64,000 nt of DNA. Origin: Isoetes taiwanensis. Its lineage: Eukaryota > Streptophyta > Lycopodiopsida > Isoetales > Isoetaceae. Every line of letters begins with the position of its first letter. Position 1 is the stretch's first letter. The position numbers and the translations under genes are program-made. Shown here piece after piece: positions 43,815-57,381 of this stretch. The stretch covers positions 12,439,751-12,503,750 of the forward strand of contig JAJEKV010000006.1 of the NCBI GenBank assembly GCA_021234155.1. The letters are read 5' to 3'. A model generated the notes under the pieces. That model had not been told where the DNA came from. It did not search any database and was given only the letters and a program-made list of their open reading frames with translations.

Positions 43815-46800
43815 CATTTCTCCCCTTAGGACAATGCCGCCCCTCACGTGATTGCGCCTAAGGTGACTAACCTACTCTAATCCCGCAAAAAGCACACAAC
43901 AAGAATATATGAACTTAACTCTATTGAAAAGATCAACTTTCGTTAATTACTTATTATGTAATTATAAAGCTATATTTATAAGTTATACAAATTATATAGC
44001 TATAACAATTATTATTATAAAAGTATACACATATAATATTATTAAAACAAATTTAGGAATTCATAGTTAGTCTAAAATCTATGACTCTATCTTCTCGTAA
44101 CTCCCTCCTTCACGCTTCCCTTCACCGGCCCGCAAAAGTAGCACATTACGCTATATAAGTTAATAAGTTTGTGGTTTTGGGGACCACCCCCTTACCTACC
44201 TCCTTGAGCCGAACTACTAGCTCAAGGTTACCCTACTACCTTGCACTCGATCATGGCCCTTCGATTTGAGCTTAAGGATCATTTAAGATGCTCCTATCAT
44301 CGCCCATGATCAAGTGCTACTTTGTACTCGGGCCATTACCGGCCGAAAGTACCCCCTAGTGCATCATGCCCCAAGGGTTTTAAGCTAGGGGAACGTCTCG
44401 CGATCCCATCATCACAAGATGATCGCTTTGACCTTCACCATGACCCTCCCACGGCGTGTGTGCTGCATTGCCGCATCAGCGGCATAGAGAGCATCCGGAT
44501 CGATGTCCCCATCGCCCACCATGCCTCATTCCTCACTCACATGACCCTAATGGTCATGTTGACTCTTGGTGCGTGTTGGCCTAGAGAATGCCTTTTAAAG
44601 GCGATCCCATCATCGCCCACACGTTCCAAGATTCTCGCACATGCACTCTACTAACTAGAATACATGAGCCGAACTTAAGGCTAACTAAGAAACATACTAA
44701 GCTAACCTCCCGGCAAGTCGACGCCGATTAGTTTTGGAGACGACTGCCCATCAAACTCCTTCATAAACTCGGGTATTGCTTCTCCAAATCGCCCAATACC
44801 CATGTCGCTCTTCCACGGGCAAGTGCTTCCACTTGACCAAATGCCGGAGGAATTGAGACCACCTAGTCCTCTTGAATGACTTATCAAGAAGGAATTCGTG
44901 CACTATTTCAACTTGATCCTCCGGCCATTTCCAACAAAGTTGGAGTATCCAAACCTCCTCTAGGTTAGGATCGGTGCTTTTCAATAAACTCACATGGAAG
45001 ACCTTAAGGTGGGCCAAGGGATCCAACTTATAGTCTTGAGAGCCCACTCTTCTCCAAGATCGTGAACGGACCGGCCCACCTAGGGGCGAGCCTTACAATT
45101 GTCGATCGAAGCTTCCTTGCCTAACCTTTATTTGAGCCAACTTTATGCGCCACAACAAAACAACTCTCGAGGAGTTTTATCTCTATCTGCTAGACTCTTC
45201 AGATGTGCCCATGTCGATTGAAGATATTCTCACACTTCTACCGTGAAGCTACCGCATATATCGTTGTTTGTTGAGAAACTTCCACCTTGGGCACTAAATT
45301 ATGCCACATAACTAGGGTACAGCATTGATAACCGTGAACTGATCATGGGGAGACATCTTCGATGACTCTTGCTTCATATTATTGTACATAATTGACCAGG
45401 TGGATTTCGCCCATTTGGATTACTTGTTCCAATCATAGTTTCTCAACGTTTCCAAATTTGTGTTGGTGCGGTCCCTTTGTCCGATTTGATCGCGAAATGA
45501 TGAGCAAAACTCATCAACAAGTTGGTGCAGCTCGTGTTGAAGAAGTCTTGCTAAACGCCGCTAAAAGAACTTCAGATCTCTATTGGTGATGATCGACATG
45601 TGCCTTCCATGCAAACTTTAAAAGAACTCTTTATTTAGACCATACGGCTAGGTCCCAAGGTGTCTATGGTGTGGCATGGCAAGTATGTGCCCTTTTGATA
45701 AACTATATACCACAACAAATCATCAAGGTTTTCAAAGCTTCTTGTTGTCCTTGGAAGGCCAACTATAAAACCCATGCCGAAGACTTCCCACTTGCCCGGC
45801 ACGCCCAAGGTTCCAAAACTCCTAAAATTCGGTTGTTCCTTCTTGTTCCGTCCGATGCCATCGACATTCTTGGATATATCCGGACGATCGCTTCTTCATG
45901 TCCGCCGTATAGCTACTTTAATCTTGAAGTAGGCCTTTATAAATTTTTGCATGGCCGGGAAATAGGCTATTATGCGTGTCATGAAAAATTTTTCTTACTC
46001 CTTATGCTTTGAGTATAGTTGTTCTTTGATATTAAAGATTACCTTCCTTTTTTAAAATATTTGTAGGTTTTTCTTTCTTAATCCGCCCTTGCACTCTTGT
46101 ATGGACTAGCCCATCATGTGCTTGAACTCCATGTTGGGGAAGATGGCTTCTTCTATCTTCTTTGCCGTAATTCGCTTTGTCGTAAGTGGAGATGGCATTG
46201 CAAATTGCTGCTTCAAAAGTTTGCCAATGAGTGGGCGACGCCTTAACATCTCCACGGGCCGCATGCTCTTCCATTGATTTGCTGTTAGATCAATGATGTC
46301 GTCAAGAGAATTGATGAAGAAATCATCCAAGGAATCTTCAAGACGCCGCCCTCAAATGCATACGAGTTGGTGGAGCATTCCATAGACTCAAGGGCATCAC
46401 CGTGGAAGTGATAGTGCCCATACCAAGTTCTCAAGGAGTCTTATAATTATCTTCCCCTTTCATCCTTATTTGCTGATTGCCCGAAGCTTAAGTCGATTTT
46501 GTAGAAGAATCCCCGCTTTTTGGGGCTGATCCATTATGTCGTTGTTTGTTGAGCTGCCCATGGTTGATATACATCTTTAGACTTCCATCTTGGCGAAAAG
46601 GATCCCAAGTTGATCAACTCCTACAACCCGCTTCTTGAGCTCGCTAGTTCGAAGTGTCGATTCTATAAAGAGCCTTTTGTTGATCGGCTCTAGATCTCCT
46701 GCAAGAGTGATTTTCAGACTCTATGCCTCTATAGAGCAAAAAGCTCTCAAATTTCACCGGAGAGATATATCATGGGACTTTTGATTAACTTAGAAATTGG

Positions 46801-49800
46801 CCGAGGCAACATTTTTGAAGTAGCATCTTCCTTCTTACTCTTGTAGTCTGGCCTAACAACTTGTAGCTTATGTACTAATTCTCATTCCTCATGATGTACT
46901 TAAGTAATTGCTTTTTATCGACATGCATTGCACGATTGGAATTACTTCCTTAACTTAATTATAAGGTACTTGCCCTTTGGTGCCGGGATAAGTATCTCTT
47001 GTTTATAATAATCAATTATTGCTTTTAGCCAGCCTTTTAATATTGCATGCTTATTGTGAGGTCATAATTGCCAATGTACATAAGTTGGTGCCGATGCTCA
47101 CTTTGCTTTCGCTTCTAGGTTGATGTCGAACTTGACTCTTGTTCCATTGGTGCTGCTAATTACTTGGCCTTGGCTTTAATTACTGGCCTAGATTTAGACT
47201 TTAAGAGTCTTGCTCTTAAAGATGTCCGCAATATCTAGGAGGTGCAAAATTACAAGTTAAAGAACTACTTACATAAATCCTATGGCCACAAGTTACCTGG
47301 CATGATGACATTACTTTTGGGCACACATAGAAAACTATATGATTAGATAATTATTCTTGTTTTAGATCTAATCTATACTCTAGGATCTACCCCTTTCTTA
47401 ATTATTGCCCTCTTTGAAATAGCCCCACCTTTTGAGTTGATGCCATCTAAGAAGTTGGCCGGACTTATTAGATTGCTTCCCTTCATTTGGTCGGGATTAT
47501 TCCTTATGTGTGGAAGTACTCGCCATATACATGGTCGATGGTTATCCTACTATTGAATCCTTCTTAGCGAGGTGATCAAGCTCACAAAGAGGTTCCAATA
47601 TGTTGGATATCTGCCAAGAATGTATACAATTATTGTACTCCATACATTTTTCTTCCCAATACTTGAAGCTTTGCTCCATTCTTGGGTCCATCTTTCTAAA
47701 AGGAAAAGACAAAAAAAATCTACCCGAAATTTCGTCCCCATCCCATCATGGATGTTATCACCCATATTTTTAAGATATTCAACTATCCGATAGGTCCTCT
47801 AGCTTGCTTCAAAGCTGGGTATAGTCACTAGTCATTGGAGTAGCAAGGATGATCCATAATTTGTTGAAAAGAATCGGTATCCTTGGAGTTGTTGCATGAT
47901 CATTCAAGTGCCAGTGCCTTTCTTTTAATGCAATATATTCTCGACCGCCGTCCTTAATGTTGATGTTGACTACCTTCATTAACATTATCCCTCTTAGTGG
48001 ACTTGTTGATGTAGATAACATAACGATAAGTCGATTGTTGTTGCATCCCGCAGGCTTGAAGGTAATGTTCACCACCGTCGAATCTTTTCGTGTTTGACTC
48101 ATCCTTTTGAAGGTCGTGAGATTTGAGGATGATTCTTCTAACTCCCCGAATTGATGTTGTTGTATTGAGCTTGTCGATTTGATTCTTCATATGGTGGCCA
48201 CATGTCGTTTTTTACAAGGTTGCATGAGAATGTTGAGTGCTTTTACCAGTTTCCTAACTATGCAACTTCTCTTCCAGAGAAGTTTATTTGCATCCATCCG
48301 CAGGGACTAATCTTGACTAATCAATTAATAATGCCGGTATTTGTTTTCCATGGTGCCTCTTTTTGATGGTGTTTGACCTCCATCTCTAGGTGGAAGATTG
48401 ATCGTGATCTTGAGATGGCTGCATGAGGTTGATCACCGCTCAAGTGTGGGTCGATGAGGGAAGAAGTTTGTTGCGGTTGCCATATTCTATTCTGAGAAGC
48501 CCCTGTCCGCTTGTAATACCTCCTTAGTCAAGCATGTTTTGCTTGAAGTCCAAATCTGATACTACTATGGCCTCGATGCTCTATGATAGTTGCCCTTCCT
48601 AGAGGAGGTATGTCCAGCCTCATCCTTAGGGCTTTTGATATCATAAGTCGATGAAGTCTACTTGTTGGTGGCGTAGTTGTGGACATTAGTCGCTGATGTG
48701 GGACCTCCTCGGCATTATGGACTTTGGAGAATATCTTGACTAGGAGCTAATGTTCCTTTTATGCCATGATGCCTCCATTGCCTGTTGCATAGCCCTCTGG
48801 TAACTTTGTGGTTATTTTTGATGTCGCAATCGCCCTTCCTATAGGTTTCTTTTTTATTTATGTTCGCTATTTCCCTCAGACACCCATTTTGCCTTTGATT
48901 TGTTGAAATTTTCTTCCATAAGGTTGCCCTCTGCCACTGTTGTCGAAAGGTTCCAATCGCCGAGGTCAGGTGATCCAAGAACAAAGGTTCTCCGACGTTA
49001 TTTTGCCGCCTCTAAGCACAAGGCAACTAATACTCACCATAACAACAATTACTTCATGACTACTTCGCTTCTACAAACCCTAATTTTATACCTTATCCAC
49101 TCTACCTCAATTGATCCACTTGGCACCCTTTACTGTGCACCCCAGAAAGGTACTTATATATCAAGTATGGGTGGTAATGGAGACTATTCACCGGTGTACT
49201 GGGTGTGCTAGGATTGAACACTACTTAAACAGAATTAATTCTGCATTACCATTCATGACACAAGGCATGTATCGAAAACACTTGGATGATAAGGCACCTA
49301 TGACGTAAGTTGGTGTATCATGTACCAACGCAGACAACAACAATTTCTAAAGGCCTTGGCAACTAGCTCGGTTTAAGAAAAGGACCCATATGTAGACAAG
49401 AAGACACTTAGGCAAAGACAAGAGCGACAACTAAGTCAGTGATGATTGCATGCACGCCTATCTAGCTAAGGATCTTGCCTCTAACTCTCGGGTCATATTG
49501 GCAAAATGATGTTGGTGTAATAGGAGTTCTAGAATAAAATGGCATGGAGATCAAAGAGATGATCAAAGACATGGAAGTCTTGTTTCCAGGGAAATCACCT
49601 GATGTGGGATATCTCACCGCACCATCTAACAGCTTCTTGATGGTGCCATCGAAAGGCAGATAAGCAGAAAAATGGCTCGGGATTAAGCAAAGCGGGCTAG
49701 AAAAATCGCCAAAGCGAGCCGAGCAATTTCGATGGGAGAAATGACAAAATGAGGGCCCCTTTATAGACCAGGGTACCCCGGAAATTCCATTCACAAAGGT

Positions 49801-50213
49801 TCTTGATGGGGCGTACTTCTCGACCCATGGCCATGGTTGTCCAAATGAGCTACCATGAAGTGCAATTCTAAACAAAGCAAAGCAAGAACACCGCATGACA
49901 ACTATGGGTCAGTAAATTGGGTCAATTTGAACAAAATTAATATTCCGTGGCATCAGCTAATGGCTCGCTGGGCTATGAGGGTTTTGAGCGATGCCACTCC
50001 ATTTCATTTTCTATTAGCGGTTTTGGGAATTTAAGGATCCTAACATGACTTTCCAAAGATGATTCCAACCTAACTGGCTATGAACTTTGTTTACTCAAAT
50101 TGGACACCTATTATTAATGTCGAATGCCAATGGGTGGCTGCTGAAATGGCTCAAGGCTTGGGCGCAGAGGGGTTTCACATGCTAATTTAATTGACTTTTG
50201 ACTTGACTTTTTT
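43281..50213 (-). mobile_element. Right Ty3/gypsy copy, main body
   Basis: Inverted counterpart of 35,027-41,922. Matching landmarks all give a coordinate sum near 85,200-85,270: the integrase tail GSQDYKLDPLAHLKVFHVSL with VKWKHLPVEE (45,047-44,760), RT remnants (about 46,600-46,100), a gag-like part with WTQEWSKASS, ending at about 47,550, and the TATA-like box at about 49,755. Stops and shifts differ from those of the left copy, so the two have decayed independently. It may continue as 55,863-58,959 beyond an insert, or that part may be a separate element. Confidence 0.85.
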
Positions 50214-53200
50214 AGCACCCCAACCAAGCTGCAACCCTCTTCTTTGCAATTTCCTAGCTCTGCACGGTTCCTTCCAAGTCATCAAATTCGATGTGGTGTT
50301 GGCTCTTTGGACCTAGATCTCAATTTAAAAGATCTACGGCCACCTAAAATTGCAAAAATGTCCCAATTTGAAGTGAGATGCCAGCTGACACCGCCTTTGC
50401 CAAGAAATGTCCTAACTTCATGTGATACTTCCTTACTACGTCGGCCTTAATCTCGAATGCGGACTGTGGTAAAAACAGTGAAGAAAGTGCCAGCTTCATG
50501 CTGGCTACCGAAAAGGAATGACAACAAAGTTTATCATTTTTAGTTTATAGGGTCGATTTGAGATGCCATTAGTTGTCCAGGCATGCTCTGCATTTTGATT
50601 CCTCCTTTAAGCCTCTGGAGCCTATTTTTTCTTGTAATCCCAGGTAGCACGAAAGCCGCGGCAAATCCGCTGACGGATCTTACCTCTTCTGGTTTTTTAT
50701 TTTTCTTTGCAATCCCAGCGGTAGCACGGCTGTGGCAGGGCTCGACGGAGTTTGGGCCAAATAGTTTTTGTGTATTCTTAGATTTTCAATCTCTTTGTGA
50801 CTATTTATTGCATTAACCTGATCGCAGGATAGTCCAGCAGGGCAACGTTAGGCATCACGTCGAGCGCCGAGGCGAGTACCGGTGATTCTTTTCCGGCATC
50901 AAGGTTGTTCCTAACCAAGGCAAAATGGTAACTTAAAACCCAGAAGAGTTCCACCACTTCCATGGGACTAATCACAGAAGCAGGAGCAGATGGTTTGAAG
51001 CGATAAATGGTTTTGATTCTCTTCAACATATTTAATTTGTTAAGTGAACCCTTCTACCCACAAGATAAGATTCGTTCCAATCAACCTCTGAGTCCAGAGG
51101 TTAGCTCCGCGATGGAAGTTGGTCAAAAAAGCTCCAAAGGCGAAAAAACAGTGTCTAAAAACCAGACTTGGACATAATGGAAAGCATAACTTTTGATGCA
51201 CATTCTGTTTCTGATAATAGTGCTGAGGATACCAAGTCTTCGAGATTAGAGGTACAAGTCCAGGAAGAGTAGTCTGCTACCTTCTAAATTTTCCAGCTTT
51301 TTTCTCATTGTCGTCCTTAGGTCAATAGTTGGATCTGCAATGTTGGTGGTGGCCCTTCCTGTTTGGCTGTGGCATCTGCCTGCAATCAGAGTCTCCCAAA
51401 GTTCACATCGAATCTTGCATGCTTGTATTCGACTGAAAATCTTACACTGAGTGGTGAATAAACATTCCGTGCCTGGTGACTCGAGAAGCTGAAGTTCCAT
51501 TTTGTTCTTGGCAGTTTTGCAAATCGTAAAGCTTTTTCAGAAGGTAAGCAATATCTACATTATCTCACCCGATGCAGAGGCGAGTGTTAAATTTCTCGAT
51601 AACGCAGATCTATACAAATGGCCGCAGAAGAAGTCATGGGTCATTGTTTTAAAGAAATAGGTTGAAAAGATCAGAATTTGTTATCACTACCAAAATTTCT
51701 TGGAGGGTCCTTACCTAATGACAAGGGCTTTGTCTAGAAAACATATTATTGAAGCCACAAAAGCTTCTAAAAACGGTTGGATATGTGGATATATTGTTTG
51801 GCTCACAGGCCTGGATATTTCTACCCCTAGGGCTATGAATTTTGTCATAGACAATGGCTGGGCTTTTACTGGGGCACTAGGTGAATGGACTGCCCAGCAG
51901 ATCACAGAAGCTTGGGAAATCTAGATCTTCAGGTCCAATGTTTTAAGAGCCTGAATACAACTTGCTGGTTTTCTCTCGGGACAAGGCAGTCTAAAAATGG
52001 TTAAATTATGATATGGATCATGCTTGAATATTGATTATTTTGCATTGAAGATTAAGTTTGGTTTAATCTGCGTAAGGTTCATCTGAAGTTAAAGGGCATT
52101 TATGTATGGCCGCAAGAATATATGGCGATTGCTTAAGCAAAGCGTTTACCTTCATTCTTGAAAGTTAGAAACCATTCTCGTATGATCTGAATCGATATTG
52201 AGGCGATTCTTCGTTGCATTATTATATTACAGGGTTGTGAATAATTTCATTCACATGTATGAATGTGTTGTTGAAAAGATGCTTGTCCTCATCAACACTG
52301 TTCCTGAAGGTCTCAAATATTGCAGTAAACAACAAAAAGTTTTGTGCTCCAACCATACTGGCTCAACGATTTGATGATAGAGGTGCATTTCATGAATATT
52401 GTGTCTTTAGTTATCAATAGCAGTAATTCATTATTGCATTTATGTTGCTTTATCATTAAACATTTGCTACGGTGTTGTTCTATCTGGCTAGTATAAAGAG
52501 CTTAATAAAGATAAAAGGGCAGAAGGATAAAAGGGCAAAGCTGGTAAATATTATGTATGTTAACATTTTCCATTAATTAAGTATACGGTCATGCTAAGTA
52601 TGTAACATGTTGTGACTGTTGAAATATACACCTTGTCAAATGACAAGGCAAATAAGTTTCGCCAACGTCGATGGTGCATCGCCCGGTTCTTGTTCCTACT
52701 TCAAGCAGCGTTGTGCGATGTTACTTTGTATGAAATTGTGAAATCTGATACTTTGAATGGTTTTTTGTGTCGGCACTAAGTATATCCCATCTGGGTGAGC
52801 TACGAATTATATTACTTTCCCCTGTTTTTCTTCTTCAAGTAACCATGTTTCGTGTGTTATAATAAGTTTTTGCAGTTAGCATAGTAGCAACATGCATAAC
52901 ATTGGAACGCTGACAATACATATAAAACCTAAAAATCTATATTAGCTTAAATGTTCTAAACAAGACCTTGCGTAGTCTTCATATGTTCTATCACTTGTTG
53001 CACGTATTTCAGTCAATAACAACTATTAAGTATTTACTGTGCGGTCAGTTTGCAATGACAAGTCAAAAGACAATAACACAACCTATTACAATAAGTAATG
53101 ATTACCCATTACAAAGCTGGACAACTCTTGGTAAAACCATTTATCAATCCAAGTATTTCTAAAGAAACAGACGACATCAAAACTTTAGGAAGTTGAAGGA

Positions 53201-55862
53201 AAAAAATCTCGTGAAGATTAAACAAGAGTTTAAACTTCAACAACTCCTGAGTTGAAAATCTTTAATCAATTTAGCTATTTTTAGAAAACAATACCTGCCA
53301 AAACCTTCGTGACCTTTTTGTGACATTGTGATTGGTGTCTACCTTGCCGGAATGTAAAACCCTAGCATTGTTGAACAATGACACCCAAAACATATTTCGG
53401 CCGAAACCCTGATCTAAAGTAGATCTTTCCCACGGCCATGCGTATAGTGGACTGATTAGTAAATTTTTACCGGCAACAATCCATTAAAAGATTAAATTTA
53501 AGGATCTATAGATCCTTAAATACATATGATATCATCAATATGTGTTCTAAACCATTTACACACAACCCAAACTTAATTGCACCATTGGCTTTCTTACCAC
53601 CATTTGTTTTAAGGAGATCTTTCATGCATACAACAATAGCTATTTTAATGTTTATTGTATACTAATGAGCCTGACTTTATAGCTATTAAATATGCATGAC
53701 TTGGTTCACATACTAAACTCATATGGTATAGCAATCACAATATACCCAATAACATGCACTAACCACGGCTAGCGTTTATATAGACCAAACGAGAAACTTA
53801 CAAAGGATTTACTAACACAAATATCATAGTATATTTATGTGTATCTAACTATGAAGAATAGGCCAAACGAGAAACTTAAGGAATGTGGTTTACCAATACA
53901 AAAACAACCAAATGAGAACATGCCTCTACATTTGCCAATGTAAACTATTTGACCTGAACTATGTGAATAGTTCGTTTTTGTTATCTCGAGACATGTCATG
54001 ACAAGCAGCTCAATATTTTGGTTTTTCCTTTTTCTATTCTTATATCGGGGCCAATATTTTGGTTCTTCCTTTTTCTAATTCCCATCTTCTTCTTTATATA
54101 ATCATTGCCTCCGTTGTTACACAGATATGCAATTTGTAATGAAAAAGACACATGCAGGCTTGCCAAACTTAGGCCATCAACACTAGCACGCCCGAGGAGC
54201 ATTGAAGGTAATCAACAAGTTTAATAGAGGACTTGTAACATTTCAGTCTTCTCGCCTTCACCGCAGAGAAGTGGTTCTTATTTTATTACAGCGCTTGTGG
54301 ACCAAATATGGGAGGAGCTCGCTTGAGTAGAAAAGATTATCGAGAGATCAATTTGCCACTTGATACCATCGAAAACTGTGGTACCATCTATATTTCATCA
54401 CGCCGAATCGAAAGGCATAAACATTTCACTCCGCAAAACTCGAAGCTTCAGGAAGATGCAAGGCATCTCTATCATTTATTAAAATTGCGTGATAGCTCGC
54501 CAGACATACTTTGTGTATCTATTTGATTTTATCAACCCCGGCACGTGTTTAGACTGCTTTACGCTTTCGCTTCAGTTGCTCGAGGCATGTCAAGGAAGTG
54601 CTTTTCAAAGAATATGATATGTTAAGGAGACTCATCGATTCATTTTCTCTTTGTACAAGTTTGCTGTACCATGTTAATAATGCATTTGAGCATCCTCTTT
54701 TCCTCATAACCTCCCAACCCAATTGCAGCTTACGAAAGGTAAAAAGTAACGAATTATGTTTCCATATCCTATATCCTATTTGTAATCAAGAACTTCCCGA
54801 AATCAATGGCTCCTTTTGTATCTTCAAGGTGGTTCAAAAAAACTCATTTCTTACTTATGAAAAGTATAAAAATTCATGTCCTTTTCAAGTAAAAAGATGA
54901 TGCAAAAATGTGTGGAACCGCAAAATTTGCACCCAAAGAATACCGCCGAATACTTGTTTCAGAGAAGTCTTTCCGGACTCATTTAGTTGAGTAGCAACAT
55001 CATACCGAGTTATCTCCTCGGCCGCTCTTTCAAGGTGATTCGTATCCATCTTCAATATTATGTAACTATGGGAGCAACCTCTAGGTTTAGAAAGGTTCTC
55101 TAACCTAAGGTTACAACATTAAATACTTTCATGCAAATGTGCATTAGAACTGCTTTGTCTATTTTCTGCTTAGGGTTTCTTCTTTCATAGAATTATGTTT
55201 AGTTTTTTGTACCATAATGGTCATCACTATATTACTTTTTTACTCCCCGATAAACTATGTGAACATACTTAACTTATTTGGCATTGTTACACCGCCGTAA
55301 ACCCATCAAGTAAGAAAAGGCAAAAGCATTAATCTCAAGAGGCTCTGATAAGGTAAAGAATTGGACGGCTTCTGGGCCTTCTCCAATGCCCAAGGAATTT
55401 GCAATCGGCTAAAAGCACAAACCATTGAAAAAGGCAAAAGCAGGGTACTAACATCAGCATTATACTAAAAAGCATACATGACACAGAACCTTAAGAAATC
55501 ATATGTGTACCATGTTGCCTACTCCACAATTGTGGAAGATAAACTATACGCAAAAAACTTCTCGACATCTTAGAATTGAATTAAATCAAATGGATGTTCT
55601 ATCGTCTACCTGAGGCCAATTGGCCTATGGGACCCAATCGAAATAGTACAGCAACAGATTACCGCTGATTGAAAAATTCCTCACCCCTAAAGGGTTTTCT
55701 TAGGAAAACCTTGGCAAAGAATAGGCATGCTAAGAAACCCGCATAATGATCCATTATGGTACATTGCAATTTCAATGTGATTGTAAGGACATAGCTAAGT
55801 GCACTCATCGAATATGCAAAAACAAAAATCAAATTAAAGACATTACATAAACCTTCCTTTAC
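50214..55862. other. 5.6 kb of unrelated DNA between two parts of the right gypsy copy
   Basis: No counterpart in the left copy. I see no inverted ends and no transposon coding. A minus-strand frame 51,029-50,805 (with FKPSAPASVISPMEVVELFW and ALDVMPNVALLDYPAIR before a possible donor CAG/GTTAAT) reads like an exon of an unidentified gene. A plus-strand frame 51,700-51,924 (with GWAFTGALGEWTAQQITEAW) is similarly anonymous. Short duplications: ACCAAACGAGAAACTTA twice (53,785 and 53,862) and a CAATATTTTGGTT(T/C)TTCC unit twice (about 54,010-54,075). The rest is AT-rich and without recognised content. Confidence 0.45.
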
Positions 55863-57381
55863 AACACCACCTATTAATGTCGATTGCTGAACAGTGGCCA
55901 CAAAATGGCTCGTGGTCGGGGCGCAGTTTTTTCGCGATGCAACCCGAATTGACTTTGACTTTGACTTTTTTTTTATAACCGGTTGTCAGACAAATGAGGC
56001 TCAAGGTCATGACGCAGTAGGCCTTTCGCGCGATCCAACCCGAAAGGATTTTGACTCCATATATATACATACAAACCATTAATTCTAGGAACATATATAC
56101 ATACAAGTTCAAAATCTTATTCAAAGATTCCTAAATTTGATTTTTTTTTCTAATCCTCCACGCTTAGGTTCATGCCGGTGTGTCCTTCCTCCCTGGCTCA
56201 TCCTCCTGGGCTCGGGTCTGGGCCGCCAGTTCTCTCGACAACCATGCTCTCCCCACGCCTAGCTTCACGCCTTTGCACGCTTTTTCTTCGCGATTGCTGC
56301 TCGGCCGCCTTGTCACGCCCTCGCCGGCTGGGTTGCTCAGATTGTCGAGGTTGTCTTCACCGCTGTCGCCTCCCTATTCTTCCCGGTGTTGGGGTTGCTC
56401 CTGTTGCCGAGGTTGCTCCCTCGCTTATTTGCTCTTCCCTGCTCTCCCCTGCTGGGTTGCTCCCGCCGAGTTGTTTCGCATTTCTGTTTTCCCTCGCTGT
56501 AAGCGTAGGACGTTTCATCTATCTCAATTTCCCCGAGCTTTCGCGACGACCTCGCCTGGCGTTAAGTCGCGTATTCCTCCCTCGAAAGTGAAATGATTCG
56601 CCCGAAGAGGATTGAGGGCTGCTCGCTATCCGCCTATAGGTCGCGGTGCCTCAAGAATTTGCTTCGTCGTCAGCCACCGTGGAGGCTTCCATCGCTCCGC
56701 TGCAAGCCGGAGCTCTCCAACCTTCTTAGCCACTTCTGTTTGGTCCTCCCAACAACTGGCGGATGGTGGCTCTTCGGAAATGCATCTTGCTCTCTATCTT
56801 CGCTTTGCCTCTTTGGATCGACCGCCGGGTTGTCTGCTCGGACACTCTTTATGGCGTTTCGAGATTAGCTTTCTTAATTCGGCCTTTACAAGGGTGAAAG
56901 GGAGGTTCAAGCTACCATTTGGGAACTTTAGAGTAGAGGCGCTTCCATAGGTTTATTAGCTACTTTTTCTTTAAGAGTAGATTTATTATAACTATGGGTT
57001 AATAATTAAGGCATTTCCCTAATCACTTAACTATTTTTCAAAATTTCCTAATTCCTTTTGGGCCAAGTAGTGGTCATTTTAATGCCATTTTCTTTCAAGC
57101 TTTTGAGTGATTTCTCGCTCAATTTTTCGCTTGAAAGGTGCGGTTCATGAACAACTTGAGCTCAAATTCTACTAGAAGGTCTTTTGACTATCTTATTTCT
57201 ACCACTTAGACTATATTTAATCTAATTATGACCTTACTTGGTAGAAAAAATTTCTCCCACATTTCTCATGGCTCAAGACTCCGAATTCTCATTCCATTAA
57301 TTAGCTAGGCCGCTTAGTCTACCTATTCGTGTGATGCGGTCAAGCAAGCTCTTGGTCAACTAAGAACATTGCTCATACCAT
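55863..57381 (-). mobile_element. Leader of the right gypsy copy with tRNA-Met primer site
   Basis: From 55,863 to about 56,700 this is the inverted counterpart of 34,203-35,130 in the left copy, including two weakened 65-nt stem-loops and the ILNLYVYMFLEL-coding AT-rich stretch. Its first 110 bp repeat the segment at 50,107-50,213. From 56,700 to 57,370 there is no left-copy partner. 57,371-57,380 reads GCTCATACCA, a shortened match to the initiator tRNA-Met 3' end, one base from the LTR: the primer site of the element. Confidence 0.75.
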
